Below, piece after piece: positions 47,646 to 59,525 of a DNA stretch of 64,000 nt. This stretch comes from Lamellibrachia columna (taxonomy: Eukaryota; Annelida; Polychaeta; Sabellida; Siboglinidae). The position numbers and the translations under genes were made by a program. Each line of letters opens with the position of its first letter. Position 1 is the first letter of the stretch. The notes beneath the pieces are model-generated. The model saw only the letters and a program-made list of their open reading frames with translations, made no database searches and had not been told where the DNA came from. Location of the stretch: the NCBI GenBank assembly GCA_963662155.1, contig OY759266.1, forward strand, positions 62,969,411 to 63,033,410, in the 5' to 3' direction.

Positions 47646-49109
47646 CAAAATCTACTTGCTTCTTGTGGTTGTAGGCAAGCACGAAGAAAGCAGCCCAGCC
47701 GAGATCAAGAAGGTTCAGATGGAGGAACCTGCTGCACTGTTGTTTACCTCAAAAAGCTGCTTGCACCATTCCTACATGCGTACGACTTCTTCATGCAGAC
47801 AGTCAAGAACATCAAACAAACTTGGCGTACCAGTGTGTCCGGGTCTGTATTTGAATTTGTTTTGCTGTTTAAGGGTCAGACCACAATAATACCGCCTGCT
47901 GTACTTTAGATGGTTGTAGCTACAGCCAATGTCAGTGATTTTTAACTGGGAAGTCACTTGATCTAGTCAGCCAGCAAGTTTCTGTTTTCTTTCTCCCTCC
48001 TCAAATAATTTAGCCCATTGTGAATCAGGGCCATTGATGTTCATATCTGTAGAGTGTATGAATTGTTTAAAGGTATGTACAGTCAGCTTAATGTATATAT
48101 TTTTTTGAAATTATTGAAAGAATTGACTTTGAACATTAAATCTGTTGTGAATAGGTTTATGTCGTAGTATGTAGAGTTGGAGCCACGTTTGACCTTTTCC
48201 ACGTGGGTCCAGTTGAATATAATCTAGTAGCTTGTCCGATGTCTTTATAAAAACTAAATGACACATTTGCACAAATGAGCTAGCATGTCATAGTGGATAC
48301 TAGATAGGTTAGATTTTTTGCAAAATGATTTTGAAATGAGGCGCGAGAAAAGTCAAACTGAGGATGGAGCATGTCTCCCACAATTGCTGTGAGACTATCA
48401 AATCTCCAGTTGTCCTGCTCAGGAGAACAAATCTCCCACTATATTTCTGTTGAAATTACATTCTTTGCAGCCTAACAACATATTGTTAATCCCTCCCCTT
48501 ACTAATGCCTGAACAATGCAGACCTGTCTAACCTGTGTCCTTGTGTCTTGTGTGTCGTTGACATTGTTTATAAGCCATAGACAAGCAAAGCACTGGCACC
48601 TTCGGGTTCCCTATTGTAAATTTTTTCACCCACTGTAAACCAGGCTCACATTAATCAATATACAATCCGTTAACTATCCATTGAGATAATACCTAGCGAT
48701 ACATCATGGTATAAGACATATTATGTTTATGTTCACATGCAATAGATACAATATGGCACAGGCACTGCTTGAAGAGATCTTTGGGCTAAAGGTGAATGAA
48801 AAGTTCCCAAAGAAACTGCTGTAGTAGACATCATGTGGTGTTGGTGTCTGGGAAATAGACGGAAAATGGTCATTACAGCCACAAAGTGGCTTATTATTTA
48901 TATAATATTACTGTGCTGGCCTTGTACTTCAGGAAAGTATTCTTATGAATAATTTCATGAAATATTGATTTCTGGTGCAGACAGCTAATTTATGACCAGC
49001 ATAGCTGTTTTCATTATGTATAATGTTTCCACATGAAGTCTTTAGCATTTTGATATACATGATCTGACCAGGAGTGTTCGGACCATTCTTATTGGGAGGA
49101 GTGGCATAG

Positions 49110-49300
49110 ATGCTGCAGTTCAGAAATGCTTGCAAACGAAATATTGAATCTGTTCAGATCAGCATTGAGTCCTGGGAATCTGCTGCAGCAGACTGCATCA
49201 ACTGGCGACAGGCTGTGTGGAGTGGTATCAGGAAGACAGAAAAAAGGAGAAATAAACTGTGGATGGAGAAGAGAGTCCGGGGGCCCATCAATCCCTCATT
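49110..49300 (+). mobile_element. LINE C-terminal relic in segment copy 2
   Basis: Same relic as 39700-39920, with SIESWESAAADCINWRQAVW and KTEKRRNKLWMEKR. The deduced peptide appears identical to that of copy 3. Confidence 0.5.
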
Positions 49301-49544
49301 CATTGTTATCTCAAGTCTGACCCACGTAGGTAGAATGGTATTGCTATATCTCATACAGGTCACATATGATGGAGTATTTGTCACTATTGTTACTTTCATG
49401 TAGTTTAATATGTTTTTATTATTGCTCCCATCAATGTAATATAACACAGTTATGTTCAACACATTAAATTGATGTTACCTTGTGTTATCAGAGCGTAACT
49501 GAAGTGTTTAGTATAGGGGTTCATACATCAATTGAGTTCTTTAG

Positions 49545-49794
49545 AAAGTCTTACAAGGCAGTAACATGTACTTAACATTGACAGAATGTTTTTACATTGG
49601 GAGTCGAGTTGGCAAGAACATCCTGTGTCGCATTGACAAGACTTGCACCAGCATCAGTTGTTGTGTTGACCTTAAGTTGTTCATCTACCAACACACATTG
49701 TCCGCCTACGTCAGATATAACACCTGTAACCTGGAACTGACCATTGGCATCAACGAGTGGACGGCCAGCTTCAAGGTGTTTGAAGAGGATTTCA
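49545..49794 (+). CDS. Candidate Cys-rich exon 4, segment copy 2 (partial gene)
   Basis: Open between acceptor GTTCTTTAG and donor TTCA|GTGAGT. Same exon as 62756-63005, with no visible difference in the deduced peptide. Its upstream exons 1-3 are deleted in this copy, so a functional transcript is doubtful. Confidence 0.5.
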
Positions 49795-50106
49795 GTGAGT
49801 GATTTTATAGCAAACTTAAATTAGTAGTCATTTCACTCCAGTAAATACTTGTTAATATCTCACTGATCCCTTTGGATATCATAGATGACAATAAATAATT
49901 TAAACAAATGATCTTCTGATTGTGGAAGTGCCAACAGTATCAATAATATTTGTAAAGCAAATTTGACAGATATCTGTCAAGACTGTCCACACATTGATAA
50001 AACTGTTTAGTGATTCCTTATCCATCTGCCCTTTGGATGGAAATTTGCTTAAATCTTATTAGATATGTGTCAGCAACATACACATAAGTATTTTGTTAAT
50101 TTTCAG

Positions 50107-50207
50107 TAAAAGAAGACAATGTGAATCTTCTGAAAGAAGCCAACATATTGAGTGTTGACCACACGAAGCTGTACCTCAAGATTGAGAAGACAAACAACAT
50201 TCTGAAG
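50107..50207 (+). CDS. Candidate exon 5, segment copy 2 (partial gene)
   Basis: Joins exon 4 in phase (split Ile codon) and reads KEDNVNLLKEANILSVDHTK, LYLKIEKTNNILK, ending at AAG|GTAACC. Open, as in copy 3. Confidence 0.5.
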
Positions 50208-50329
50208 GTAACCAGTTTGTTTTATGCTGGAAGATCCTACTGCTACTTTGAGTGGACCTGAATCAAATAACATGTTGGCATTGATCTAACATGACAGTTG
50301 TTGTAGTCTAGTGAACTTACCGAACAAAT

Positions 50330-50423
50330 TATACAACTAGATTCATTACAAGGATTATTTCATCCTTTCTTCACTAATAATTAATATCAGAACATTTCAA
50401 CTTAACAATAAGGGCTTTATTCT
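50330..50423. repeat. 103-bp dispersed repeat, copy in segment 2
   Basis: Matches 7972-8074; again followed by the minus-strand LINE 3' end. Confidence 0.7.
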
Positions 50424-50694
50424 CCCAATATATTAAGTTTTTAACAAGATTGAACAAGATTGCCATCCCAAACAACAAGTTCCAGATTGTGGACAAGGAA
50501 GCCATTGGCTTATTGAGAGTCCAACAATTTTCTCATCTATGTGTAGCCCGCCCTTATCAAATATCTGTCAATTCTATTTTTAAACATATTCACACTACTA
50601 GCATTAACACAATCATTTGGCAGTTTGTTCCATTCATTTATCACCCTTTGTGAGAAAGAGTACTTTCTCATGTCCAACCTACACTGCTCCTTAA

Positions 50695-52943
50695 CGGGAG
50701 ACTCGGGTCGGATTTGACGGATTTTTGACAATAAAATGAATTTCGAGTTGTTGCTATTTCCGTGTATAAATATTATTCAACTTGCCATTCATGTAAGTTG
50801 CACTGTCAAAATAAACACGTTTCTGTCATAAAACGTGTCTTGTATGATGCCTATCATTGCTAAGTCTTTGTTTATGTCAAATGAACCGAGACTAATGGGA
50901 CATTAGGTGATTTTACGCGAGCCATTGCATGCCGGAAAACGCTGCCATTCCAACATGGCGCATATCATGGGAAAGCCCCATTTTCGCTCTGTATGATGGT
51001 ACAAACAGTTTTAAAATGTGCCCGGAAGTATCCGAGTAATTCCGACTATAAATGACCGCCTCTGAACCATCTCGGTGACAAAGGAATGGGGAATGCCACG
51101 ACGATTCGCCGGACATCACCACGTGATGTCGGATTCCCTCAAATCAAGCGCTCTAATTGGTTGTAATACTAATTTCCATCCTCTGACGTCAGCTTGAAAT
51201 ACCAGCTACGTTCGATTCGATCGACTTTTTTATCCCATGAGTTTCGTTCATTTATATCGCTTTGTAGAACGACATTATGCCATTTGGTCGAAAGCGAGTG
51301 GGCGGTTACGGTACTGGGAGGCAGCGAAAGTTTGCATCGTTGCAGTTAGCGCGCGATGCGAAGGCATCGAGGGTTGAATTCGCCAATGAACCTGCGGCGA
51401 CAACTTCGTCTTCTTCGACCATCACCGACACCGTCCATGGTGCAAGCGAGAATGGCACGCAGTGTAAGTTTAATTCTGATATTTCATATGTTCACTTGTG
51501 TTTTATCTAAACATCGCCTTTGTGGCATAACTATTACTGTATAAACGATTTGACGCTGATCTAGTTCATGCTGTTGATGTTCGTGGTTGTGTTGACATTC
51601 AGGCCCAGGGGCCATCCAGGCACATCAGAAGCAGAGTTGTAACTATGGTTTATTATATTACTACAATTTGCCCTGGTAATTATCGTATACATAGCCTATA
51701 TACACACACGCGCGTGGGTGTGTGTGTGTATAATATGGCAATGCCAATAAAATAAATTGCATTCAATGCCATACCCCTGCATACGTAGTAAGGGGGGGGG
51801 GCTTTTGTTGTTGAACATGTCTTGGATACTTTTTGTTCATGAAATACATTTATATTGTGTATTTTTTCCAGGCATCAAGGCGGTCATCAACAGTACCAGC
51901 TGATCCGTCTCGGAGACTGTCTGTCACTGAACGGAAGTTTGGTTATGGAGATCTTCTGGAGGAGATAGGTGTCCCGCGATTCCTGGTTGAGGATGAGACA
52001 GATGCTGATGGCGATCTTTCAACAGTACTTGTACGCTGTGCCGTGTTGCCATCACTTGTTGCGAACCTGCTATGCACGTTGTGTAGGAAGCATACACTCT
52101 CCACCCCAGCTGTTGACCGCACCGCACCCTCGGCATGGTGTGTGGCCTCGAGACTTTCTGCACCAGTTGCGACAAGGTCATCAATGCAACTCTGTCATCA
52201 GACTGTATCGATGGGACTCAGGCGACGAATGTGAGATCAGCTGTGTCGGCAACGATGGACATGGGTGTCGGGTACTCGGGACTTGTGTGAAATTTATTTT
52301 ACAATGCCAATGACTTTGCCTTTTGATAGATTATACATTCAGTAATATGTATGCAAAGTTTCAATCATCTAGGTTGCTTTTCAGATGTTGAAATGTATGT
52401 GCCAATTTACATAAACTTTGAACACGATTTTCTCAAAAACATGTTTTCCCTCACACCTACTGCCTCCCGTGTCACTTATCTCTGCTATTGTTTGACAGAA
52501 TTCCTTGAAACTTTCTACAGTGTTTCTTGATAGAATGCTCTTGAAAACTATGTAGTAACTTTTTAGAAAACATTATTTATATTTTATATAATGAACCATC
52601 AATGTAAAATTTCATGATGAAAAAATACATTCAGATGTAAAAAAAATCATGAAAACAAAAGTTTTTTGAAAACTTGGAAAGTCAACTGACTGTTTTCATT
52701 GGGATTATGTGGAGTAACTACACACCAAATTTGAGTCCTCTAAATCCAATGGTTACTGATATAAGTCACACGCAACATTCAATCCAAGATGGCTGCATAC
52801 CGTGGGAAAATATGTATGAAACTTTCTGAAAAAAATTCACAGCATTACTCTTACCTGAACTTGCAATCTATGAAAGTTTCAGCTCTGTAGGTTCAGTGAT
52901 AATGAAATAAGAAAATAAAATGTGTTTAGACCCAAGCGACGCC
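50695..52943 (+). mobile_element. TTAA-target DNA transposon (internally deleted)
   Basis: A 2249-bp insertion flanked by TTAA on both sides (50691-50694 and 52944-52947). The uninterrupted site with one TTAA is at 63905-63908 in segment copy 3. Ends are imperfectly inverted: CGGGAGACTCGGGTC on the left against GGCGTCGCTTGGGTC read inward from the right. It carries a short transposase-like coding region; the right 600 bp is non-coding. TTAA duplication is typical of piggyBac and Kolobok superfamilies; I cannot choose between them from the ends. Confidence 0.85.
51277..52290 (+). pseudogene. N-terminal fragment of a transposase-like protein
   Basis: First exon-like frame 51277-51463 (basic start MPFGRKRVGGYGTGRQRK, then Ser/Thr-rich; AGTGTAAGT offers a donor). 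A second frame after TTTTTCCAG at about 51871 has SVTERKFGYGDLLEEIGV. A frameshift near 52110-52130 leads into LETFCTSCDKVINATLSSDC and TNVRSAVSATMDMGVGYSGL. The CxxC plus N.RAV.A..DMG.GYSGL arrangement resembles the Mutator-like transposase domain found in many invertebrate proteins, recalled from memory only. It stops near 52290 without a catalytic domain. Confidence 0.55.
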
Positions 52944-53562
52944 TTAACTAATGCTGCTTTGTGTCCTCTGGTTCTACTGCCTTCTTTAAGTTTGAAGAAC
53001 ATACATGTATTCCTGTCAACATTCTCATAACCATTCACTATTTTAAACATTTCTATTTCGTCTCCTCTTAGTCTCCTGGTTTCTAGTGTTGTCAAACCAC
53101 ATTGTAATAAGCGACTTTAGTAACTAAGGTCTCTCAATTCTGGAATCATTTTAGTTGCTCTTCGTTGTGTTCTTTCTAGCTTGTCTGTGTCCTTTTTACG
53201 ATTCGGCTTCCATGCTCGAATACAATATTCCAAATGTGGTCTAATTATTGATTTGTACAGGGGTACAATTAGCTATTTTTCCTTATACGTGATAGTTCTC
53301 CTAATTAGCCCTAGAATTTGATTTCCTGTCGAAGCAGCAATCCGACATTGCTCTGAAACTTTCACGTCAGCACTAAATGTTACTCCTAAGTCCTTTTCTT
53401 GTGTGGTTCTACCTAGTACATTATCCCCCATTTTATATTCTTCATCCATGTTTCCATGTCCTATGTGTATGCATTTACACTTCCCAAAATTGAATAACAA
53501 TGGCCATTTTTTGACCATTTAACTAATTTATTTAGATCATCCTGTAAACTTTGTTTATCTGC

Positions 53563-54060
53563 ACTGCTAAAAATAATTTTCTTGTTTTAATAAAAAAACT
53601 TAAAACAAGAAAAATTTCTAGGGAGCCACGTAAGAAAATTATTTTCGTGATTTAAGAAATGTTACATAAGAAAAATTTTCTTGGCTTAAGAAAATAGTTT
53701 CTAAAATCAAGAAAAGGCTATAGAATTCTTTTCTTAATTGTCCAAGAAAATTTTTCTTATTTAAGAAATTTTTTTTATAAAATAAGAAAAACATTTTCTT
53801 AAATCAAGAAAAAAAGCAAGAACATTTTTCTTAAATTATTTTCTAGGGAGCCACACAAGAAAATTTGTAAATCAAGAAATGTTTTCTTAAATTTAATAAG
53901 AATATTTTTCTTGTAGTCATTTTGGATGTTTCACGTTAGTAAGAATATTTTTTGGAAAATAAGAAAAACCTTCTGAAAGACTTTTTCTTGGAATAAGAAA
54001 CATTTCCTCATTTATATATTTTTCTTATGAAAAGAAAGACTACTGATCACTGCATGTCAG
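53563..54060. repeat. AAGAAAA/TTTTCTT palindrome-rich block
   Basis: Starts CACTGCTAAAAATAATTTTC and consists of many short inverted words (AAGAAAA, TTTTCTT, TTAAGAAA), able to pair in numerous ways. GGGAGCCAC occurs twice (53622 and 53848). No coding. It looks like a hairpin-prone non-autonomous element rather than a simple microsatellite. Confidence 0.65.
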
Positions 54061-56330
54061 CAATCATTTCTGAAAATAAGACAATTTTCTTACCGCAAAA
54101 TGCGATGCAAAAATTCGATCAATTATCAAGGAACATACTACCATGAAATGACAAAAAGGAGCAAGTGATATTTCTGCCATCACAATGTTGGAACTATCAC
54201 AATGATGGGACCAAAAGCCATATTTTAACATAATAAAACCTTTTAGATGGCAGATTTTCTACAGATGACACGGCATAAAGGATCAAGTGACAATGGAATA
54301 GTGTTTTATTATGAGAAAAGGGAGCAAGTGTGTGACCAATAGCATCACATGTTATTGCGACAGCCATGCAATCAGTCTGCAGTTCTCATACCCAGTAAGG
54401 TCATTCCTTGTTAAATCAACCAATTTTCAGGAAATTAAAAAAGGTGATGTCTCAGAATGTCCTAACATTTGAACCAATTAGCAAGTGGTTATATCTGAGC
54501 AGCTTTGCAGAAAAACTAAGCTAAGGGGTAAACGCACTTGTTATACTTTCAGGTGCCTCTAACTACAGAGCTTAAATTTGCTAAATGTCTAGATATATTC
54601 GTACAGATGTGCATCACAAAATTAAAGAATGATAATGAGAAGGATAATGTATGTACAGAGTGTGCAAACATCAAGTTTTTTATTTTATTTTTATTTCTGA
54701 GAGTGATTTTAGCAGTCTGTATTTCAAATTGTTATTTTATAGGACAAGCTACAAAGTGCTACTGTATACTGTCAGGGATACTTGTAATGACTACTTAGTT
54801 CAATAGGAATGTAGTTACTATATCTTCAGAAAAATTCAGTCTTAAATTCGATATTTTACAAATTTCAACTTTCAGAATGACAATGTTGGACAAGTCTTAT
54901 GATCACCGTATTTGCACTGTGCACAATCCTTTATATACTGCAGCTGAAATATCAGTGTTCTGTTTAATTATCTTTTCTCCCAAATTAACGAGTGATAAAT
55001 TTATGAAACTATTACAAATTACTGCACAACAAGCTTATTGACACAAAAGCTGGAAAAGGTCGCATGCTCGAACTTAGAGCATTGCCAAATAAAAAAATCA
55101 AAGCATTACTTAATTCTTAAAATGTTAATTGATTATGACAACTGGTCACATAATTCTGTAATAAGACCTGCCTCATTGTTTCTTAAGGGGAGTTATTCAA
55201 GGGTGATTTGATTGCACTTGCTGCTCTATGACAACATTTTTCTGTGTCAATAACTTATTTTATAAAATGACAAAATGGAGCAAGTGACACAAAGTCAACA
55301 AATAACCATGTCACAAAAAAGTACTAATAATTTTTATAAATACACTTACTCAAATAGTCCAAAGAATGGTGTACAATTACTGTGCTGTAATATGCACAAG
55401 AGAGCAAACCAAAATATGTTTTGTACGATATTTAAAAAACCATCGTCACTTGCTCACTTTTGTCATTTCACGGCAATATATTGTAAAATGCAAGGTCACG
55501 GATTTAAACACCAAACGCACAAAAACACCCACATTACATCCCTTGTACCTCTACAGAATGGGTGACCTTATAAGAGGGGACTACTGGCACAGTAAAGTAC
55601 AAACACACACATTACAGCCATTTTACCTCTACAGAACGGGTGACCTTATAAGAGGGGACTACTGGCACAGTAAAGTACAAACAAATGCGAAACTAAATTG
55701 CCGTAGTAACAATTAGTTGAAATTTTAAAAGCATTTGAATTGTGTACAATTTCAAAGACATAGTAGCAATGGCACGATTTAGATGTCCATGTCATTCTGC
55801 ACACATCAAAGAAGGAACAATACATTGCCAGTAGATACAATTAGTGAACTTCCTAGTATGTGAAAGCCAAGGATTTCATCCATAGATTTATTTTATTACA
55901 CATTAGCTTTCATGAAAGTTAAAACAGTCAGAATTATGACATGTTAATGGGTATTTTCATTTCTACTCATGATCAAGTTGACAAGTTGAAAGTACTGAAT
56001 ATAATAACAAATGCAAACTGCCTAGGCCAAGGAATGACATTTAGATTTATTAATTAAGTAGCATGAAATCAGGCAAGCATACATCATCAAAATAAGATAC
56101 ATCAAATAATCTCAGCAAGCATGCCGGCCCCCAGAAGTGTTTATACATAATTAGTATCTCATGCCTATCAGCTACCGACTACCAATACTATCTGTACCAC
56201 TACTGTCTTCAATACAATTCACATGATATCGGTGGGGGTCACTCCGCCACTAGGTCACCCCCTGTGACCGACCCCCACCCTAATTATAATCAATATTAGG
56301 TATCCCTCTTTCCCTCGCGCGAGCAATGCG
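54061..56330. other. No supported gene; scattered GAGCAAGTGA motif
   Basis: AT-rich DNA. The words ATGAAATGACAAAA and GGAGCAAGTGA recur at about 54143, 54320 and 55262 and inverted at about 55440-55470. A 78-bp direct repeat starts at 55547 and 55625. Frames at 54538-54798 and 55275-55565 have no recognisable motif. Confidence 0.5.
55547..55682. repeat. 78-bp tandem duplication
   Basis: Two units, each with ACCTCTACAGAA.GGGTGACC and TTATAAGAGGGGACTACTGG; the second is partial (about 57 bp). Confidence 0.9.
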
Positions 56331-56339
56331 GGTAGAGAT

Positions 56340-59300
56340 TCAGCTGTTGACCCCGCCGCTGTCAGGGCCTCGACTGCACCCCCACCCGCCCCACTCACAG
56401 CTCAAATCTAGCCAACACTCCGCCGCTGTCAGAGTATCAACCACATTCGAACAGTGGATCTGCAACATATAAACAATAAACACGATGATAGTTGCCGACT
56501 CCGCCGCTGTCGGAGTCTTGACAACATCGCCGCACAACGAACCTGCAACATACAACCATATTTAACATCGATCGACACAGATAAACGAAGTAACTGCTGT
56601 TGATACCACTGTCCGAATCTAGGCACTATCTTTATAGTCCCCCTTGGTATGAATGATAACAGGTACAACCTGACCTGGATGTAGCATGTTATGATATCCG
56701 AATGTATCTGCGGAAAGCATCTGAAGCCCATCTACCCGCTGCTCTAATTTGCGCGTCTGACTCACCCCTAAGAGCTGCTGACGTGGCAGCTCCAATTCTG
56801 AAACTATGTCCTTTAAAAACTTTAGTACTCAACCCACAGAATTCCAGCAGGCGTTTTAATATAGCATCAAACTCCCTCCGCAGCATTGGAGTGCCATCTG
56901 CATATGCAAATAATATAGCCTGTCTAGGACCCCTAACATGTAAGAATTCTCTAAGAAATGTGGCAGGATAAATGGATGTCTCCCCAATACACTGGCCATT
57001 TACTTGTAAGGATTGCGGACCCTGCTAGCAACTGTGTTTAAATTGTCTAAAAGAAACCGTGATTACGTCACCATTCACCGCCACATCCCTCAGAAAGAGG
57101 CATCCCTGTTCTGCCCTGCTGGCTCGAGGGACCATTTCCCCAACGCGTAAGTAAGCCTTGAAGGCTAACACCATCATGGCGCGAAGCATAACACATTTAT
57201 AATGAGAAGACAAAACTTGAGGCAGGGCCCTAATGAGATGTGCGAGAATAGGCAGTGTGATTGGTAACCGGACATCTGACCTAGATCTCAGTTTCTGAGC
57301 ACCTAGCAGTACTCTTGCAACAACAAAATTCTTAGCTGGGTCATGCAAGCCATTGACTTTATGGAAATAAGAAATGGCCGAGATAGTTGAGATAATTGTA
57401 GATGGAGCATAACCAGCGTTATGTAAATGAGCAACAAAAAGCAACATCATTGCGACTGACACTGGCAACTTAGGAACATAGCCCAAAGACTGGAAAAATC
57501 CTACCAGCTTCGACCATGACCTCTCGTACTGCACTTTGGATGATGAAGCTAGGGACGCCTGCATGAGTAGCTCTACAGTGTCCCTAAGGCGGCTGGGGAT
57601 ATGTGGAACGGCACTGTCGCTGGATCGCGATTGACCCATGGCGCCATCACTCGGAATTCCTCGATCTGACAACGGGATAATCTGTCGGCTAGAACGTTGT
57701 AACGTCCTGGTACATGTCGAGCAGTGAAGTTAATGTTACGATGCAAGCATGACAAAATTAACTTACGTAACAAAACCATCACACAAGTCTCTCTAGATGT
57801 CTGCTTGTTAATTATGGCGACCAGGGCCTCGTTATCTGTGAAAAAACAGACGCTACTGTTAGCCCATGAAGCCCCCCACAACTCCACAGCCGCCACAATC
57901 GGGTACAATTCTAATACTGTGATGTTAAGGTTAAGCCAAGAACTGGGCCATGTACCAAAGAACCACTCTGGGCCACACACTGCACCATATCCTATGCCCC
58001 CAGAAGCATCGGTGTATAACTGTAGGTAATCACCGGTCATAAAGTTAATGTCAAGAAAAAAGGCTTTACCATTAAACCCTTTCAGGAATTCCTGCCATAA
58101 AACCAGGTCGAGCTTAACCTGCTTGGTTAGTCTTATATGGTAGCTTGGTCTACTAACCCCCAGGGTCAGGTCAATTAGCCGTCTAAGAAACGCCCTCCCT
58201 GGAATGATAACCGTGCACGCAAAATTCAAGACGCCTATTAGGGACTGTAATTCTCTGAGTGTAACTTTCTGCCTACTCAGAAATGACTGCAGTAACATTT
58301 GGCATCGGGCTAACTTATCCTCGGGAAGACGGGCTTCCATACTGACCGAATCCAGAGTGACACCCAAAAATTGGAGAGCCGTTGTCGGGCCAACCGTCTT
58401 ACCTGGTGCCAGCGGGACTCCAATCTTGGCACATAGGTCCATAAATGACCTCATATCCTGTTCGCACTTCTCAATAGACTCGGCCATAAACAAGAAGTCA
58501 TCAATGACATGGACTACCTTCGATGCCCCGAGTTTAGATACTGCCACCCATTCTAACGCTGAGCTGAAAGCCTCAAATATCGCACATGCACTCGCACATC
58601 CCATCGGCAATACGATATCCATGTAGTATTTATCCCGCCATTTAAATCCCAGCAATGGTGTGTCCTTAGGGGCGATAGGAATGATCCGGAACGCCGACTC
58701 AATGTCTACTTTAGCCATAAAAACTATTGTTTCAGCGTCCTTAATAAACGAAACTGCGTTCTGTATGGATGCATACTGCACTGTGGCTAACTCCTGGGGA
58801 ATGTAATCATTGACTGAAGACCCTTCTGGGTGAGACAGATTATGGATCATTCTATATTCGCCGGGGACTTTCTTGGGTACTACTCCCAAAGGCGAAATTC
58901 TGTAAGCAGGAGTAGTAGGCTGATTATCGAAGGGGCCTAACACACGACCTAGAGCTACTTCTTTAGCCAGTTTGGTGTCTATTACCTGCGGATACTCGAA
59001 TGCGGATCTCATGTTCTTGACCCTTTTGTCATTCTGAACAGGCAAACTCAAACATCCAATTTCAAATCCTGCACTAAAACCTTTTACTAAAAACTTCCGC
59101 TTACCTACATCGTATCCTTGTAACATCTGATCTAGAACCGAGGGTAACACTGGCGAAGGCATGGCCCGATCAAGGTTTTCTAATGATACGCTGGGGAATG
59201 GTGGACTTACGTGCCTGCGACTTGGGACACTTGGTCGCGGGTGGCTCCCCCCGCACAACTTGCATAGATGCCGGAAACGACAGGGGTTGTAGGCACAGCG

Positions 59301-59525
59301 GCCCCTGTTGTACGCCCGGCAGATGCGAGCTCCTTGGTTGCCGACACCCCTGTCAAGAAAGGGAGATTCCCCTTGTGACACAAGCCGAGGCTGGTGTGCC
59401 GCGTTCAGCCACAATTCGTAATTCACTGAATCCCAAGACCACCCCTGCATAGCTCTTAGCGCCCGAAAGGACTCATCATACCCTCGCCAGTTAGACCCAC
59501 GTTCTGACAGATTTCTCACGAAAAC
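56340..59525 (-). mobile_element. DIRS/Ngaro-type tyrosine-recombinase retrotransposon (5'-truncated)
   Basis: Minus-strand element with gag end, RT, RNase H and tyrosine recombinase. Homology to the Ngaro-type gag begins abruptly near 59520, so the 5' end and most of gag are missing. After the recombinase (downstream of 56689) comes non-coding DNA with three CCGCCGCTGTC units near 56355, 56420 and 56502. A GTCACCCCCTGTGACC dyad lies near 56263, just left of the boundary given. No split repeats were found, so terminal repeats are lost or unrecognised. Right flank 59526-59726 is short unique DNA with a tandem pair. Confidence 0.87.
56689..57672 (-). pseudogene. Tyrosine recombinase of the DIRS/Ngaro-type element (one stop)
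   Basis: Catalyses integration of the circular DNA copy. The frame starts at 57672, overlapping the RT/RNase H frame by 100 bp in another phase, as is common in this group. An N-terminal core-binding region (residues about 30-110) precedes the catalytic domain with Arg I in FKAYLRVGEMVPR (Arg176), FRQFKHSC, then a TAG at 57025-57027. The same frame continues after the stop with FLREFLHVRGPRQAILFAYA, the HxxR motif GHSFRIGAATSAAL and the nucleophile region RRYIRIS, and ends at 56689. R-H-R-Y residues are all present, so one nonsense codon is the only visible lesion. Confidence 0.88.

Larger units (their letters stand above)
46296..50423. repeat. Duplicated segment, copy 2
   Basis: Homologous to 35441-41091 and 59727-63634 and almost identical to copy 3 where both exist (47840-48887 with 59727-60776; 48888-50690 with 62096-63905). 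It lacks about 1.3 kb (copy-3 positions 60777-62095), including candidate exons 1-3. It contains its own 34-bp minisatellite. From 47640 to 47905 a possible exon (GTTGTAG, then KHEESSPAEIKKVQMEEPAA) is seen, which in copy 1 has lost about 24 bp. The rest is intron-like. Confidence 0.85.
50430..53562 (-). mobile_element. CR1/Jockey-like LINE (copy e), interrupted
   Basis: Minus-strand 3' part: UTR and last codons at 50430-50690 (INEWNKLPNDCVNAS, DRYLIRAGYT), then the TTAA-flanked transposon, then 52948-53562 (TRGHKAALVK back to NILGLIRRTITYKEK and FNFGKCKCIHIGHGN). Homology stops at 53562, where the AAGAAAA-rich block begins in the middle of the TDKQSLQ codons. Confidence 0.87.
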
